The notes under the pieces are model-generated. The model saw nothing but the letters and a program-made list of their open reading frames with translations. It made no database searches and was not told the DNA's origin. The position numbers were made by a program, and so were the translations under genes. Below are positions 32,839 through 42,314 of a stretch of DNA of 64,000 nt, piece after piece. Every line of letters starts with the position of its first letter. Positions within the stretch are counted from its first letter, which is position 1. Origin of the DNA: Sinohyriopsis cumingii (lineage: Eukaryota; Mollusca; Bivalvia; Unionida; Unionidae); the NCBI GenBank assembly GCA_028554795.2, contig CM068826.1, positions 102,674,346 to 102,738,345 of the forward strand. The letters run 5' to 3'.

Positions 32839-35800
32839 ATGAAACGATCCTATTCATTCGAGAAGAAAGAAGAAGAAAGTAAGAGGCAGAAACGTGATCT
32901 ATCGCCTCGTACCAGGGCTGAAGTCTTGGCACAAATTCATGCCAGTGATTTTGAAGAGGACATGAGTGAACCAGAATCCGAACCCTCTAAACAAAGTTCA
33001 CCACCCTTAGTTAACCCTGAAAAGTACTATTCCATTCGAGAGACGGAAAAGCGCTCCTCTAGAAAATTTAGAACCACGGCTTACAAATACACAGTGAAGT
33101 TTAAAGATTTCAAGTCCGAAGTACCGTTAGAGAAAGCAGAAGGGTTCATCACTGGGGTGTGGGATTCTTTGCTCACCTCACTCAAGCGACAATGTCAACC
33201 CAAAGAAGACGATCGCTTGAGACTTTCCATACAACACGACGGTTTGAAATCCCCTGTTTGGATCGAGTTTAGCAGACCCGCAGAACTAACCCCTTCCAAA
33301 GTCATGGACAAGATTCAACACGTGCAACAATCTAATGACCAGTTTGACATCACCGATGGAAAAGCCACACTGGACATGACCCACGTCTCTCCTCCTCAAG
33401 GGACCGGACAACGCAGTAAGGTGTTACTGGTGAACGACCTTCGCAGCACCAAAAAGAGTCTCGTCCAAATTCACAATTCTCAAGACCACATGTGTTTAGC
33501 CCGAGCCATCGTGGTGGGACGAACCTATGCCGACAAGAACGACACGGTAGAATGGAAAAGAACCTGGAAAACTATTCAACAATCCGACCGAGCCAAACAA
33601 CGAAAGGAAGCAGAACTCCTGTTACAACAAGCCGGACTGTCCAAAGACACACCCTGTGGCATTCCTGAGATGCAGAAATTGCAAGATGTCCTAGCTCCAC
33701 GCTACACCTTGAAAGTGCACCCTCAAGAAGTGCGTGGGCCTCTGTTGTTTCGAGGCCAAGACTTTAAGGACGGAAAATACATTCATGTATATTATCACGA
33801 TGACCATTTCGATACCATTATCAGTATCACTGCATTCCTGGGATACGGTTATTACTGTGAGAAATGTGACCATGGTTATAATAATCGAGAGCAACACAAA
33901 CATTGCGGATTGAAATGCTCAGGATGTTTGACCTCTCCGCCCTGTCTGAGCGAAGGACAAGAAAGAGTACATTGTCCTGCTTGTCTGCGCACGTTTGTCA
34001 GCCCTGCCTGTTACCAACAACATCTGAAGAGGCAAGGTTCACAGCAGAAATGTGCTTGTCAACTCCTGAGATTGTGCCGCACGTGTGGACAAGGCATACG
34101 TACCAATAATGCCAAGACACACGTATGTTCAGGAAAGAAAAAATGTCACATTTGTCACCACATCGTGGACTTGGAACACCAATGCTACGTGCAAAAATAC
34201 CAACCCCCACCAGAGAAAGAGGACGGTCACAAGAAGAAAGGCAATTTCATCTTTTTCGATTTCGAATGCATGCAAGAGACCGGCATTCACATTCCCAATT
34301 TCTGCGTGGCTCATCGAGCGTGCGAGAAGTGCATTCAAGAACCTATCTTCAGTCATTGCCCTCACTGCAGCAAGATTCCTGGAGGACGTGAAAAAATCTT
34401 TCGGGGACCGAACACGTTAGCCGATTTCGCTCGATGGGTCTTAGACCCCATCGACAAGACGTGGAGCCAAGAGGACATCGAACGTTACGGAGATTGTCAT
34501 CGTCATGCCACGGTGATGGCTCACAATTTCTCCGGATACGATGGACAGTTTCTTCTCAGATACTATACGGAACATGGCACCGAACGTCCTAAAGTGACTT
34601 TGAACGGAGCCAAAATCATTTTCATGCAAATGGGACAAGTACAGTTTAAAGATTCGATGAGCTATTTGGCCATGCCTTTGAGTCGAATGCCTAAAACGTT
34701 TGGAATGACAGAAATGGCTAAAGGGTACTTTCCACACTTTTTCAATACGGAAGACAATCAACACGCCGTTCTACCCCATTTACGTGATGCTCACTATTAC
34801 GACCCCGACAACATGCGTACCGAACAACGAGAAGCTTTCTACGCTTGGTACCAGGCTCATGCCTCCGACCCCTTCGACTTTCAGGAAGAAATGCTAAAGT
34901 ATTGTCGTTCCGACGTGGATATTTTACGGCGTTGCTGTGGAAAATTTCGAGAACTGTTCATGGAACACGGAGGGGTCGATCCTTTGAAAGAAGCTTGCAC
35001 CATTGCCAAAGCGTGTTCCTTAGTGTACCGGCAACGATTCATGCCTGAAAACACCGTTGCTGTCATCAGTCCTCAAACGACCAACTATGTCAAACGTCAG
35101 TACTCGGTCAAAGCCCTACGCTGGTTACATTACTTATGCGACAAGGAAGACAAGTGGATTCAGCATGCCCGCAACGGAGGAGGCGAAAAGACCATCGGAA
35201 CGCATTCGGTCGATGGCTGGGACTTAGAAAACCCCAAGATCGTGTACGAGTTTAACGGTTGCTTATTTCACGGATGTCCCGTCTGTTATCATGACCGTGG
35301 CACTAAAAATCAGTTTTTACAACGAACCATGGAAGACTTGTACCAGGCCACTTGTCAGCGACGCCTAAAGTTAGAACAGGAAGGATACCAAGTGGTGGAA
35401 ATGTGGGAACACGAATACGATCACCGTTTGAAAACCGATCCCGAGTTTAAACGCCTCGTGGAAAGTTACCATTCATGGACCCCCTGAACCCGAGGGATAG
35501 TTTGTACGGAGGATGGACCAATGCCACCTTTTTGCTGTACCAAGCCGACGAAGAGAAAGGAGAAGAAATGAAATACTTGGACGTGTGTTCGCTGTATCCC
35601 TACGTGTGCAAATATTGTCGCTTTCCTGTAGGGCACCCACAATTGCTGACGGAACACATCGACCTGAAAAACATTCGACAATACGAAGGCTTGATCAAGT
35701 GCAAAGTTTTGCCGCCCACGGACTTGTACCATCGCGTGTTACCTCACCATTGCCAAGGCAAACTGATGTTTCTTTTGTGCCGTACTTGTGCCGAAACATG

Positions 35801-36882
35801 CAACCAAGATCAGCCTTGTCAGCACACCCAGGAAGAACGTGCCTTGACGGGACGTGGGTTAGCGTGGAATTGTTCAAAGCTCTGGACATGGGATACCACC
35901 TGTTAGAAGTGTACGAAATTTGCCGCTTTCCCAAGACACAACAATACCACAAGGGTGACCCCACGCAGAAAGGCAGTTTCGTCGACTACGTGGATGCCTT
36001 TTTGAAACTGAAGCAAGAAGCCAGCGGCTATCCTTCCTGGTGTCACACTTCCGAAGACCAAAAGACATTCAAAGAAAAATACGATGAACAAGAAGGCATC
36101 CCTTTAGACCACATCGAGAAAAACGAAGGCAGGCGATCGTTTGCCAAAGTGATGTTAAATTGTTTGTGGGGTAAAATGGCACAACGCCCGTGTTTACCCA
36201 AGACAGAATATTTGACAGAACCTTCCCGCTACTTCCAGATGATTCACGACAAAACCAAATACATGAAACACGTGGACATCGTTCGCGAGGATTTGATCTT
36301 GGTCAATTACGAAGAAGATCTGGACTTTGTATAAGCCGACGCATTTGGAAATGTCATCATTGCGGCTTACGTGACAGCTCATGCTCGCTTAAAATTGTAC
36401 GAAGCTTTAGAACTGTTAGGGGAACGCGTCCTGTACTTTGACACGGACAGTTGCATTTACATCCATCACCCGAGTCAACAGCACCCTGACATCGAAGGAG
36501 ACCGTTTAGGAGCCTGGACAGACGAGCATCCCGACGACAAGATTCTAAGTTTCGCCAGTGGCGGTCCCAAAAATTACGGTTACGAATACCGGGACCCACA
36601 AGGAGAAGTGCACACGACGTGCAAAGTGAAAGGATTGACTCTGAATTATCGTACCAGTCGTGTGGTCAGCTTTGGGGTATTGAAAAAAGCCTTGCAATCT
36701 GTAAGGATGAACATTTTAAAGTGACCACCTATCAACCGAACAAGATTGTACGTTTACCCACTCACCACATCGTCAGTTGACCCTTGGAAAAAGTCTATCA
36801 AATCGTGTACCAGAAGCGAGTGCGACTTCCCAATCATTTCACTTTGCCGTATGGACATGTTGGTATAAAACTTTGGTTGTAA
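32839..36882 (+). pseudogene. pPolB: Protein-primed family B DNA polymerase of the Polinton, disrupted
   Basis: The replicative enzyme of Polintons: family B polymerase with 3'-5' exonuclease. Only the first 882 residues (to 35487) are in one frame. Visible parts in order: a charged N-terminal region; a Cys/His-rich segment at about residues 340-455 with many C-x2-C pairs; exonuclease motifs FFDFECM (near residue 473), HNFSGYDGQF (near 562) and YCRSDVDIL (near 687); then, in other frames, polymerase motifs SLYPY (35588-35602), the K-x3-N motif region AKVMLNCLWG (36143-36172) and YFDTDS (36435-36452). Breaks: frame changes near 35475-35490, 35835-35860 and 36695-36710, and in-frame stops at 36332-36334 and 36778-36780. 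All catalytic motifs survive, so the decay looks recent. No histone-type 3' end follows it. Confidence 0.95.
36862..36870 (+). promoter_or_regulatory. TATA box in the polymerase 3' end, for the first BIR gene
   Basis: GTATAAAAC overlaps the last codons of the polymerase gene, about 45 bases before the ATG at 36906. Confidence 0.5.
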
Positions 36883-36905
36883 GCGGATAGCCACCCACCA
36901 GAAGG

Positions 36906-37362
36906 ATGACTTCGCCACAGCAAGAATAGAGTGAGAAACCCGATGAGAACTCCAAGTTCAAACCCTACCATTTTCGGTTTTCTTGCCTGACTATTGTGAT
37001 TGTGCCTGTCGATTGGACACGTTTCAAGCATGGCCTACGGATAGGAAAGGATTACCTTCTTCGCATATTTTAGCTAGAACAGGATTTGTCTACTTGGGAC
37101 CTGAGTCAGGATTGGGATATGAAGTACAGTGTTTCGGTGTGGCCTGAAGTTACGAATGGATCTATGTATCTATAAAGATTCAGCTATTCTGGAACATACT
37201 CGATGGTCTCCGCACTGCCCTTACCTTTATATGGCCTTTCCACCCATGACATTACGGTACAATGATGAGGGTACCTTAGAGACGGTGCCTTCCAAAACAA
37301 GACATAAAAAACATAAAAAAGGAACGATGTACAAGCTTGAGACTGCATTGCGACTAGTATAA
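36906..37362 (+). pseudogene. BIR-domain (IAP-like) gene 1, disrupted
   Basis: A BIR zinc-binding fold in pieces: RLDTFQAWP, ILARTGFVYLG and VQCF in one frame (about 36995-37140), then CGLKL and EHTRWSPHCPYL in another (37129-37362). These are the sequential landmarks of a BIR domain, including the C-x2-C and H-x6-C ligands. An ATG at 36906 follows a TATA box, but the frame meets a stop after seven codons and must shift again to reach the BIR part. The stop codon at 37360-37362 lies inside the TATA box of the next gene. BIR proteins include caspase inhibitors in animals and in some large DNA viruses. No RING domain is seen. The role here (blocking host cell death) is an inference. Confidence 0.8.
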
Positions 37363-37366
37363 AAAG
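37358..37366 (+). promoter_or_regulatory. TATA box for the second BIR gene
   Basis: TATAAAAAG, 55 bases before the ATG at 37421. Its TAA is the stop codon of the upstream BIR gene. Confidence 0.7.
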
Positions 37367-37420
37367 GGGCTATGGTCAAGATCGATAGTTCATTGGGACT
37401 ACCAAGACCGAGCGAACAAG

Positions 37421-38060
37421 ATGAATACTTTCAGAGAAACACAAAGCAAGTTTAGACAGGCACAATTCAAGTGTGGGGCTTCGGAAGTGGAATGCGATTG
37501 TGAGCCTTTCGATGGGTACGATGCTGTACATTGTGACCTTAGCGATGCCGTAAAGCATCATGGGAACTTTGTTCTCACTACCCTGTCATGGAAAGTGATG
37601 CTGTGCGTGTCAAACCTGAGGGATGCGAAAGCGATGCCACTCGTCCTCTTGGACATTTTACTGGGTTTCGTTTTAAAGGTGGATGTTCACCTTCACGTCT
37701 ACCCCCCCACCCCTACGGATGTCATCCAGCCCTGAGCAAACTCCTGCCCATGCACTCAACCCTCATCGAAACGAACCTGTGAAAGACGAATATACGTTTC
37801 CTGTGCGTTTGTCGGAATACTGCGACTTTGAAAATCGTCTTCAATCGTTCAAAGGAAAATGGCCTAAGTATCTGGGAGGCCCGACCCCCGAAGAATTAGC
37901 CAGAGCCGGATTTTTCTACTTGGGCGAAGGAGATAAAGTCAAGTGCTTCAGTTGCGGTGTGTCACTTCACCACTGGGAACAGAAAGATTCGGCCTACGTA
38001 GAACATGCTCGATGGTCACCGAATTGTCATTACTTACCCTTAGTGGGACCGAGACATTGA
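37421..38060 (+). pseudogene. BIR-domain (IAP-like) gene 2, BIR domain intact, 5' part frame-broken
   Basis: The 3' part (from about 37836 to 38040) encodes an uninterrupted BIR domain: RLQSFKGKWP, ELARAGFFYLGEGD, KCFSCG, W, D and EHARWSPNC, with the zinc ligands in the pattern C-x2-C-x16-H-x6-C. The N-terminal part from the ATG at 37421 is in a different frame and is Cys/Asp-rich, so at least one frame change separates it from the BIR part (region 37540-37720). A downstream ATG at 37719 is in the BIR frame and could start a shorter protein. There is no RING or CARD. It is the neighbour and likely duplicate of BIR gene 1. Anti-apoptotic function is inferred from the family. Confidence 0.88.
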
Positions 38061-38082
38061 AGTAACTTACCATAATCTGTTC

Positions 38083-38538
38083 ATGGATACTTTACACGAG
38101 AACATTCGTGCTTTGCCTGTGGAATTGAGAGAACGCATTTACCGAGAGCTGGTCAAAATACAAGTCAAACGTAAAGAACAATTGCATCCGTTACGTCACC
38201 AGATCTTTAATCACTGGTACCTGAATGCTATAAAAGGACCGATTCAGTTGAAAGTGTTCCATTGGATAGACATTGATCAACAACCCCCTGGTTTTAAAAA
38301 GGATTGGTTTGTTATTGACGATTCTATCTTCTACAATGTAAACGTACTGCATCCAGTTCCAGAGGAAGAGTTAACGAATTACCGACATCTTTTACACAAT
38401 GTCAACTTAGTGAAAGAGGAAACTTATGAACGAATTGTAATGTGTAAATTAGTCACTAAAGGATTTAAATTTGGCACTGAAGTAAAACCATGCATGTGCA
38501 AACGGTACATTTCTTCTGTCAGACAAAAGAGGATTTAG
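38083..38538 (+). CDS. Unrecognised protein with F-box-like N terminus, copy 1, 151 aa
   Basis: The N terminus reads ALPVELRERIYRELVKIQV (residues 10-28). LP-x-EL-x3-I-x3-L is the consensus of the first part of an F-box, the module that recruits substrates to SCF ubiquitin ligases; the match is short, so this is only suggestive. The remaining 120 residues have no recognised domain. The gene is intact and is followed 13 bases after its stop by a second copy. The first ~65 residues of both copies are almost identical, while the C-terminal two thirds have diverged strongly, as if the variable part contacts different partners. It sits beside the BIR genes in what looks like an accessory, host-directed block. 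Confidence 0.7.
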   Translation: MDTLHENIRALPVELRERIYRELVKIQVKRKEQLHPLRHQIFNHWYLNAIKGPIQLKVFHWIDIDQQPPGFKKDWFVIDDSIFYNVNVLHPVPEEELTNYRHLLHNVNLVKEETYERIVMCKLVTKGFKFGTEVKPCMCKRYISSVRQKRI

Positions 38539-38550
38539 TATGACCTGTTT

Positions 38551-39069
38551 ATGGATACTTTACACGAGAACATTCGTGCTTTGCCTGTGGAGTTGAGAGA
38601 ACGCATTTACCGAGAGCTCGTCAAAATACAAGTCAAACGTAAAGAACAGTTCCATCCGTTACGTCACCAGATCTTTAACCACTGGTACCTGAATGGTATA
38701 AGAGAACTGATTCGTCAGAAATTGTTTCAGTGGTCAGACGTTGTTCAATACTTCCAAGCCCCCGATGATCCACGTGTTGATCATTTTGGTTACTTCGAGA
38801 TTCACCTAGTACAACACATTGAAGAAGACAAGGTAAAGGATTACCGACATATTTTACGTGGAATCTACTTAGCGGAAGAGGAAACTTCTAAACGAAGTCT
38901 GACGTTTCGGTTACAGTATGCAACATTTAAATTCCCCACTGGAGAACGAACATCTCTGGCTAGAAAGTACGTGTATTGTTTCCGAAATAAAGAGACTATA
39001 AAAACAGGCTGCCATGCCACGACTTTTATCGCATGTAATCCAACAGATTCCGTGGAAGGAACTCAATGA
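38551..39069 (+). CDS. Unrecognised protein with F-box-like N terminus, copy 2, 172 aa
   Basis: Tandem paralogue of the preceding gene, 468 bp downstream start to start. Residues 1-33 are identical, and similarity continues to HQIFNHWYLNxI (about residue 50), after which only scattered matches remain (KDYRHIL, LAEEETSKR). It is open from ATG to stop. The next gene begins at 39014 inside its 3' end, in another frame. Function unknown; the F-box-like start is the only clue. Confidence 0.7.
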   Translation: MDTLHENIRALPVELRERIYRELVKIQVKRKEQFHPLRHQIFNHWYLNGIRELIRQKLFQWSDVVQYFQAPDDPRVDHFGYFEIHLVQHIEEDKVKDYRHILRGIYLAEEETSKRSLTFRLQYATFKFPTGERTSLARKYVYCFRNKETIKTGCHATTFIACNPTDSVEGTQ

Positions 39070-39554
39070 CCATATTCAAACCGTGGATCATTACCATCGA
39101 TTATTACAAGAACTGTATCCATTCAATTTGGGTCGACAAGTGGTGTGTGTCTTAGTGACTTGTTTTCTAGGATTTCGTTTACCAGCCGATTCCTTGTGGA
39201 CTCTTTACGATCAGTACTTACCACACCCCCATGGCCTTAAATGGTCACGAAAGACTCCTTTTGCTCAAAGCCTTGCGGTTTCATCTGGATACTTCTCGAC
39301 CTCTACGGGAAGAAAAGATTCGTCAACTTTTAGCTACCAAAGACGTGTATGACGATGTGTGTGTAGCTTGTGACTTACACCCCCATTGGACAGATGTCCG
39401 TGCCTGGAAAGAATAGGATTTTGAGGCTTGGACCCAAGAAGTGGCCCAGTATGCACGAGAGTTGTTCAAGGAAAAAAGTTACTTTTCAACCTGCGTTAGT
39501 GACGGTGCCAGAAGAACCCGTCACCCAGAACAGGACTGTCGTGGACAGGCCTGA
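39014..39554 (+). pseudogene. Unrecognised gene, disrupted
   Basis: A TATA-like CTATAAAAA at 38996-39004 lies just upstream. From an ATG at 39014 the frame encodes HVIQQIPWKELNDHIQTVDHY and continues to about 39225. Coding character then moves to another frame (ERLLLLKALRFHLDTSRPL) up to a TAG at 39414-39416. Beyond this stop the same frame stays protein-like (WTQEVAQYARELFKEKSYF) until 39554. So the gene has at least one frame change and one internal stop. The composition is helical and soluble. I do not recognise a family. Confidence 0.5.
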
Positions 39555-39735
39555 AAGACCCTTTCGGGAGGACACTTGTGTGACCTTACCCCCTATAGAA
39601 CTGGTCAGAACTTTACCCAAAACATGTTGTACAGACACTTGTTTTTATTCCACGTTAATGGTTATCATGTGCCTTTTATCCTTGTACTTAAGCCTTTGGC
39701 TTTTATGTATTTTTGTCTTTCGTATTCATGTTTAA
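39451..39735 (+). CDS. Small protein with C-terminal transmembrane segment, 94 aa
   Basis: Starts at the ATG at 39451 and overlaps the 3' end of the preceding gene in another frame. After a polar, Pro/Val-rich N-terminal part (LVTVPEEPVTQNRTVVDRPE) it ends in a strongly hydrophobic segment (VIMCLLSLYLSLWLLCIFVF) with a short basic tail, the layout of a tail-anchored membrane protein. An AATAAA at 39743-39748 follows. Small membrane proteins are frequent in Polintons; no specific family is recognised. Confidence 0.6.
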   Translation: MHESCSRKKVTFQPALVTVPEEPVTQNRTVVDRPERPFREDTCVTLPPIELVRTLPKTCCTDTCFYSTLMVIMCLLSLYLSLWLLCIFVFRIHV

Positions 39736-39764
39736 AACATTCAATAAACGTGTTCTGAAAAAAG

Positions 39765-39772
39765 TATATAAA
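39765..39772 (+). promoter_or_regulatory. TATA box for the packaging ATPase gene
   Basis: TATATAAA, about 21 bases before the first ATG (39793). Confidence 0.6.
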
Positions 39773-39792
39773 CTCTTGTCTTGTTTGTTTTC

Positions 39793-40498
39793 ATGTCACA
39801 AGTGACATTTCTAACACTGTGGCTACCTCTGCTGTCTCTGCTCCCTCTTCCTCTACTGTCAAAGTCATCGACGAACACTTAGATCGTGCCAGTTGGGAGG
39901 CTTTGTATCTTCGCCATCCCTTTAACATGCTCTTTGCTGGACCTAGCGGTTCAGGCAAAACCGAATACGTTAAACGTTTGATCGAACATAAACATCATTT
40001 GATCGATCGACCACCTCAGCGGATCGTGTGGTGTTACAAAGAGTGGCAATCGGCGTACAGCCTCTTGCGAGAAAGTCAAGGCGATTCCATCGTGTTTGTG
40101 GAAGGCATTCCTAAAGAAGACGACGGCATCGTCTCTGACTCCCTCAAACCCATTTGGTCATTTTTGACGACATGTTAGGAGAAGACGAAGAAGAAATTAA
40201 ACTGTGGTTCACGCGCAAAGGGCATCACCGTAATGCCAGTGTCGTTTACATCACCCAAAATTTGTTTCAACAAAGTAAAGCCCATCGCACCATCAGTCTC
40301 AATGCTCATTACGTGGTCTTGTTTAAAAGCCCTCGAGATAAATCGCAAGTGCAAGTCTTAGTCAAACAGTTAGAAACGCCTTGGCTGACTGAGGCGTACG
40401 ACGATGCCACTCAAACTCCACACGCCTATTTACTCGTCGATTTGAAACCTACGACCCCCGAGGATTTGCGATTTCGTACCCACTTGTTTCACCATTGA
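39793..40498 (+). pseudogene. Genome-packaging ATPase (FtsK/HerA-A32-like), disrupted
   Basis: The P-loop ATPase that pumps DNA into capsids of Polintons and adenovirus- or poxvirus-like viruses. The Walker A motif GPSGSGKT lies at 39938-39961. The Walker B region (VIFDDML, about 40154-40177) is in a different frame, so there is a frame change near 40150-40170. The following part VYITQNLFQQ matches the sensor region of the family. The first ATG (39793) is also out of frame with the ATPase core, pointing to a second frame change between 39793 and about 39825. Total coding length of about 235 residues fits Polinton ATPases. Located upstream of virion-type genes, as usual. Confidence 0.92.
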
Positions 40499-40569
40499 TG
40501 CCAAGACGGAGGGCCTGTCCTGTACACGTCTCCGTCCTCGACTTAATTTCACTCCACAAAAAAAAAATC

Positions 40570-40577
40570 TATAAAAA
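40570..40577 (+). promoter_or_regulatory. TATA box
   Basis: TATAAAAA, about 45 bases before the ATG at 40618. Confidence 0.65.
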
Positions 40578-40617
40578 CCTCAGACCCTTTTTCGTCTGTC
40601 TCACACACATTTTGAAC

Positions 40618-41562
40618 ATGACGTCCCTTCAGTTGCATCTTCCCGTCAAATTGATTCGTGCCTTGTATGGCATCAGTCGAGAAAAAAATCCACAAATACG
40701 AGCTCGTGTCTTAGAAGCTAGTCTCAAAGAAGTCTTACGATGGTTCACGGTGACGGCACGTCAATTACTCCAAGGAATCATTCAGATTCCTCATCAAACC
40801 AAACGCTTTTTTGATCGAAACAAAGTCGCTTTGACCCAACTGGCCGATCCCCGCATCGACACTCAAACCAAAAAACAAATCATTTTGAAACCTGGAGGGA
40901 GCGGTACTCTAGGAGGGGTCATTATTCGCTCTCTCTTAAGATGGGATCCTAATGCCCCCAAACTTCTCCCCAAGAAAAAAGTCAAACGAAGCTCCAAGAA
41001 GAAGAAAAAGACCAGGTCCCCAAGGAGAACTTCTCCAGTGGCGGGACCCTCCTCTTACCAGACACCACCCCAGAAAAAGAAAAGAAGCCCCCAGAAAAAG
41101 AAACAGAGAAAAAGTCCCCAGAAAAAGAAAAGCCCACAGAAGAAAACTAGTCTCAAGAGAGGCACTTCGCCCAGGACGCAACCTTACACTCGCAAACCAC
41201 GACCTGCCACGGCGGTGACCGCGTCTCCGGCAGCCTCACGTTCATCCACTTCTCCGTTGATGACACCAAGAACTGAAGAGTACTTGGAGACGTTTATCAC
41301 ACCAAGAACTTCTCCGTTGATGACCCCAAGAACTTCCCCAGTGGCAGGACCCTCCAATTTAGTGGCAGTGGCTGCTGCTCACAAAGTACCTGCTCCCAAA
41401 ATCAAAGTTCAAGAAAGATCGGGCATGTTACAAAGTTTACTGGATTTGTCCAAGCAAGAACTGGCTAGATTTAGTCCGTTGCGTACCCCTGCACGACGTG
41501 TCATGCCTGTCCTGAAGTTGATACGACGTAAAGACAATCAGTGGCGACGCGTTCCAGTATAA
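40618..41562 (+). CDS. Basic virion-core-like protein with KK..GG hydrophobic motif, 314 aa
   Basis: I start it at the ATG at 40618, because a TATA box lies 45 bases upstream and the in-frame sequence before it has no coding character. Residues 1-105 form a conserved-looking domain ending in KKQIILKPGGSGTLGGVIIR, which resembles the KK-x-x-L-x-x-GG motif in two neighbouring genes. The remainder is low-complexity and very basic: repeated SPQKKK/KKKSP units, then repeats of SPLMTPRTxE and SPVAGPSx. Such Lys-rich, Pro/Ser repeats suggest DNA condensation inside a capsid, comparable in role to adenovirus core proteins; this is inferred from composition only. The gene is intact. Its stop codon TAA (41560-41562) is part of the next TATA box. 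Confidence 0.75.
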   Translation: MTSLQLHLPVKLIRALYGISREKNPQIRARVLEASLKEVLRWFTVTARQLLQGIIQIPHQTKRFFDRNKVALTQLADPRIDTQTKKQIILKPGGSGTLGGVIIRSLLRWDPNAPKLLPKKKVKRSSKKKKKTRSPRRTSPVAGPSSYQTPPQKKKRSPQKKKQRKSPQKKKSPQKKTSLKRGTSPRTQPYTRKPRPATAVTASPAASRSSTSPLMTPRTEEYLETFITPRTSPLMTPRTSPVAGPSNLVAVAAAHKVPAPKIKVQERSGMLQSLLDLSKQELARFSPLRTPARRVMPVLKLIRRKDNQWRRVPV

Positions 41563-41566
41563 AAAA
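41558..41566 (+). promoter_or_regulatory. TATA box overlapping a stop codon
   Basis: TATAAAAAA, about 45 bases before the ATG at 41607; it contains the stop of the upstream gene. Confidence 0.65.
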
Positions 41567-41606
41567 GGCCTGTGACCAAGTAGGGGTATCAGTGAACTTG
41601 TAAAAG

Positions 41607-41795
41607 ATGTCACCTCCATGAAGCCAAAAAAGAAAGAGACAAAGGCAGACGCGTCACCCGACAAAGCGCTTAGCCAAGCATCGACATTACCCTAAGAAAA
41701 GACACAGTCGTTCCAAGAAAAAGAGGCGTCAACAAAGGGGAGGATTCCTTGGCGATTTTGGGAAAAACATTGTCACCTTTATGACAAAGCGATAG
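41607..41795 (+). pseudogene. Very small basic core-like protein, internal stop
   Basis: The ATG at 41607 opens a 63-codon frame that meets a TGA at its fifth codon (41619-41621), after which the same frame is open to 41795. The product side is extremely basic (Arg/Lys/His-rich, for example KRHSRSKKKRRQQ) and then reads RGGFLGDFG, the same GG-hydrophobic theme as in the 314-aa and 122-aa neighbours. A short Arg-rich peptide with a glycine-hydrophobic end is reminiscent of adenovirus core peptides in size and charge; homology is not shown. Too short for routine gene finding. Confidence 0.55.
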
Positions 41796-41879
41796 TCCCC
41801 AAAAAAAGATAAAAGGGTGTGCGTTAAGTCATCGACGTTAGTGTCTGTTCGGTGAATGTCCCGGAACCCACAAGCAAAA

Positions 41880-42248
41880 ATGTCACCCTCCAGAAAACCC
41901 CAAGGAAAGAAAAGGAAAGTACTGCCACCACGTTTAGCTAAACATGGGGACATGTTATCTGTCCTGTCCAAAGCTTCTCCACCCCTACGAAAAAAACTCA
42001 TTCAATCGGCCTCCAAAGAGGTCATCGATACCGTGTGCGAATGTTGTTTGAACGTCTTGAAAGGCACGATCCCTTTGTCCAAACACCAGAAACAATGCTT
42101 AGGCAAACATCGTCACGTTCTTCGCCAAATGGCCCAAAAGAAAATTCCCCTTCGTCAAAAGAAGAAGATGTTGGTCCAACGTGGAGGCATTTTACCCCTC
42201 TTGCTAGGCCCCTTACTGAAAGGAGTCTTGGGAACCATGTTGGGATGA
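41880..42248 (+). CDS. Polinton small protein with C-terminal QRGG hydrophobic motif, 122 aa
   Basis: I start it at the second ATG (41880), giving MSPSRKPQGKKRKV; the upstream ATG at 41856 adds eight residues. The central part is a helical domain (LSVLSKASPPLRKKLIQSA, DTVCECCLNVLKG), then a basic stretch QKKKMLV and the terminal QRGGILPLLLGPLLKGVLG. This arrangement recurs in Polintons and related viruses as a small protein of unknown role; the amphipathic hydrophobic end suggests membrane contact or capsid interior binding. It is intact. A weak TATA (GATAAAAG, 41807-41814) precedes it. Confidence 0.8.
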   Translation: MSPSRKPQGKKRKVLPPRLAKHGDMLSVLSKASPPLRKKLIQSASKEVIDTVCECCLNVLKGTIPLSKHQKQCLGKHRHVLRQMAQKKIPLRQKKKMLVQRGGILPLLLGPLLKGVLGTMLG

Positions 42249-42314
42249 CTGGTGGGAGCAAGATAAAAAGGCCCTCGGAAGTCCCAAGATCTCAGAATCG
42301 ACCCCTGACAACCC

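Noticed and set aside
35513-36334. Independent gene inside the polymerase region
   Set aside because: Only its 3' two thirds are polymerase-like; it is a frame-shifted part of the polymerase gene and not a separate gene.
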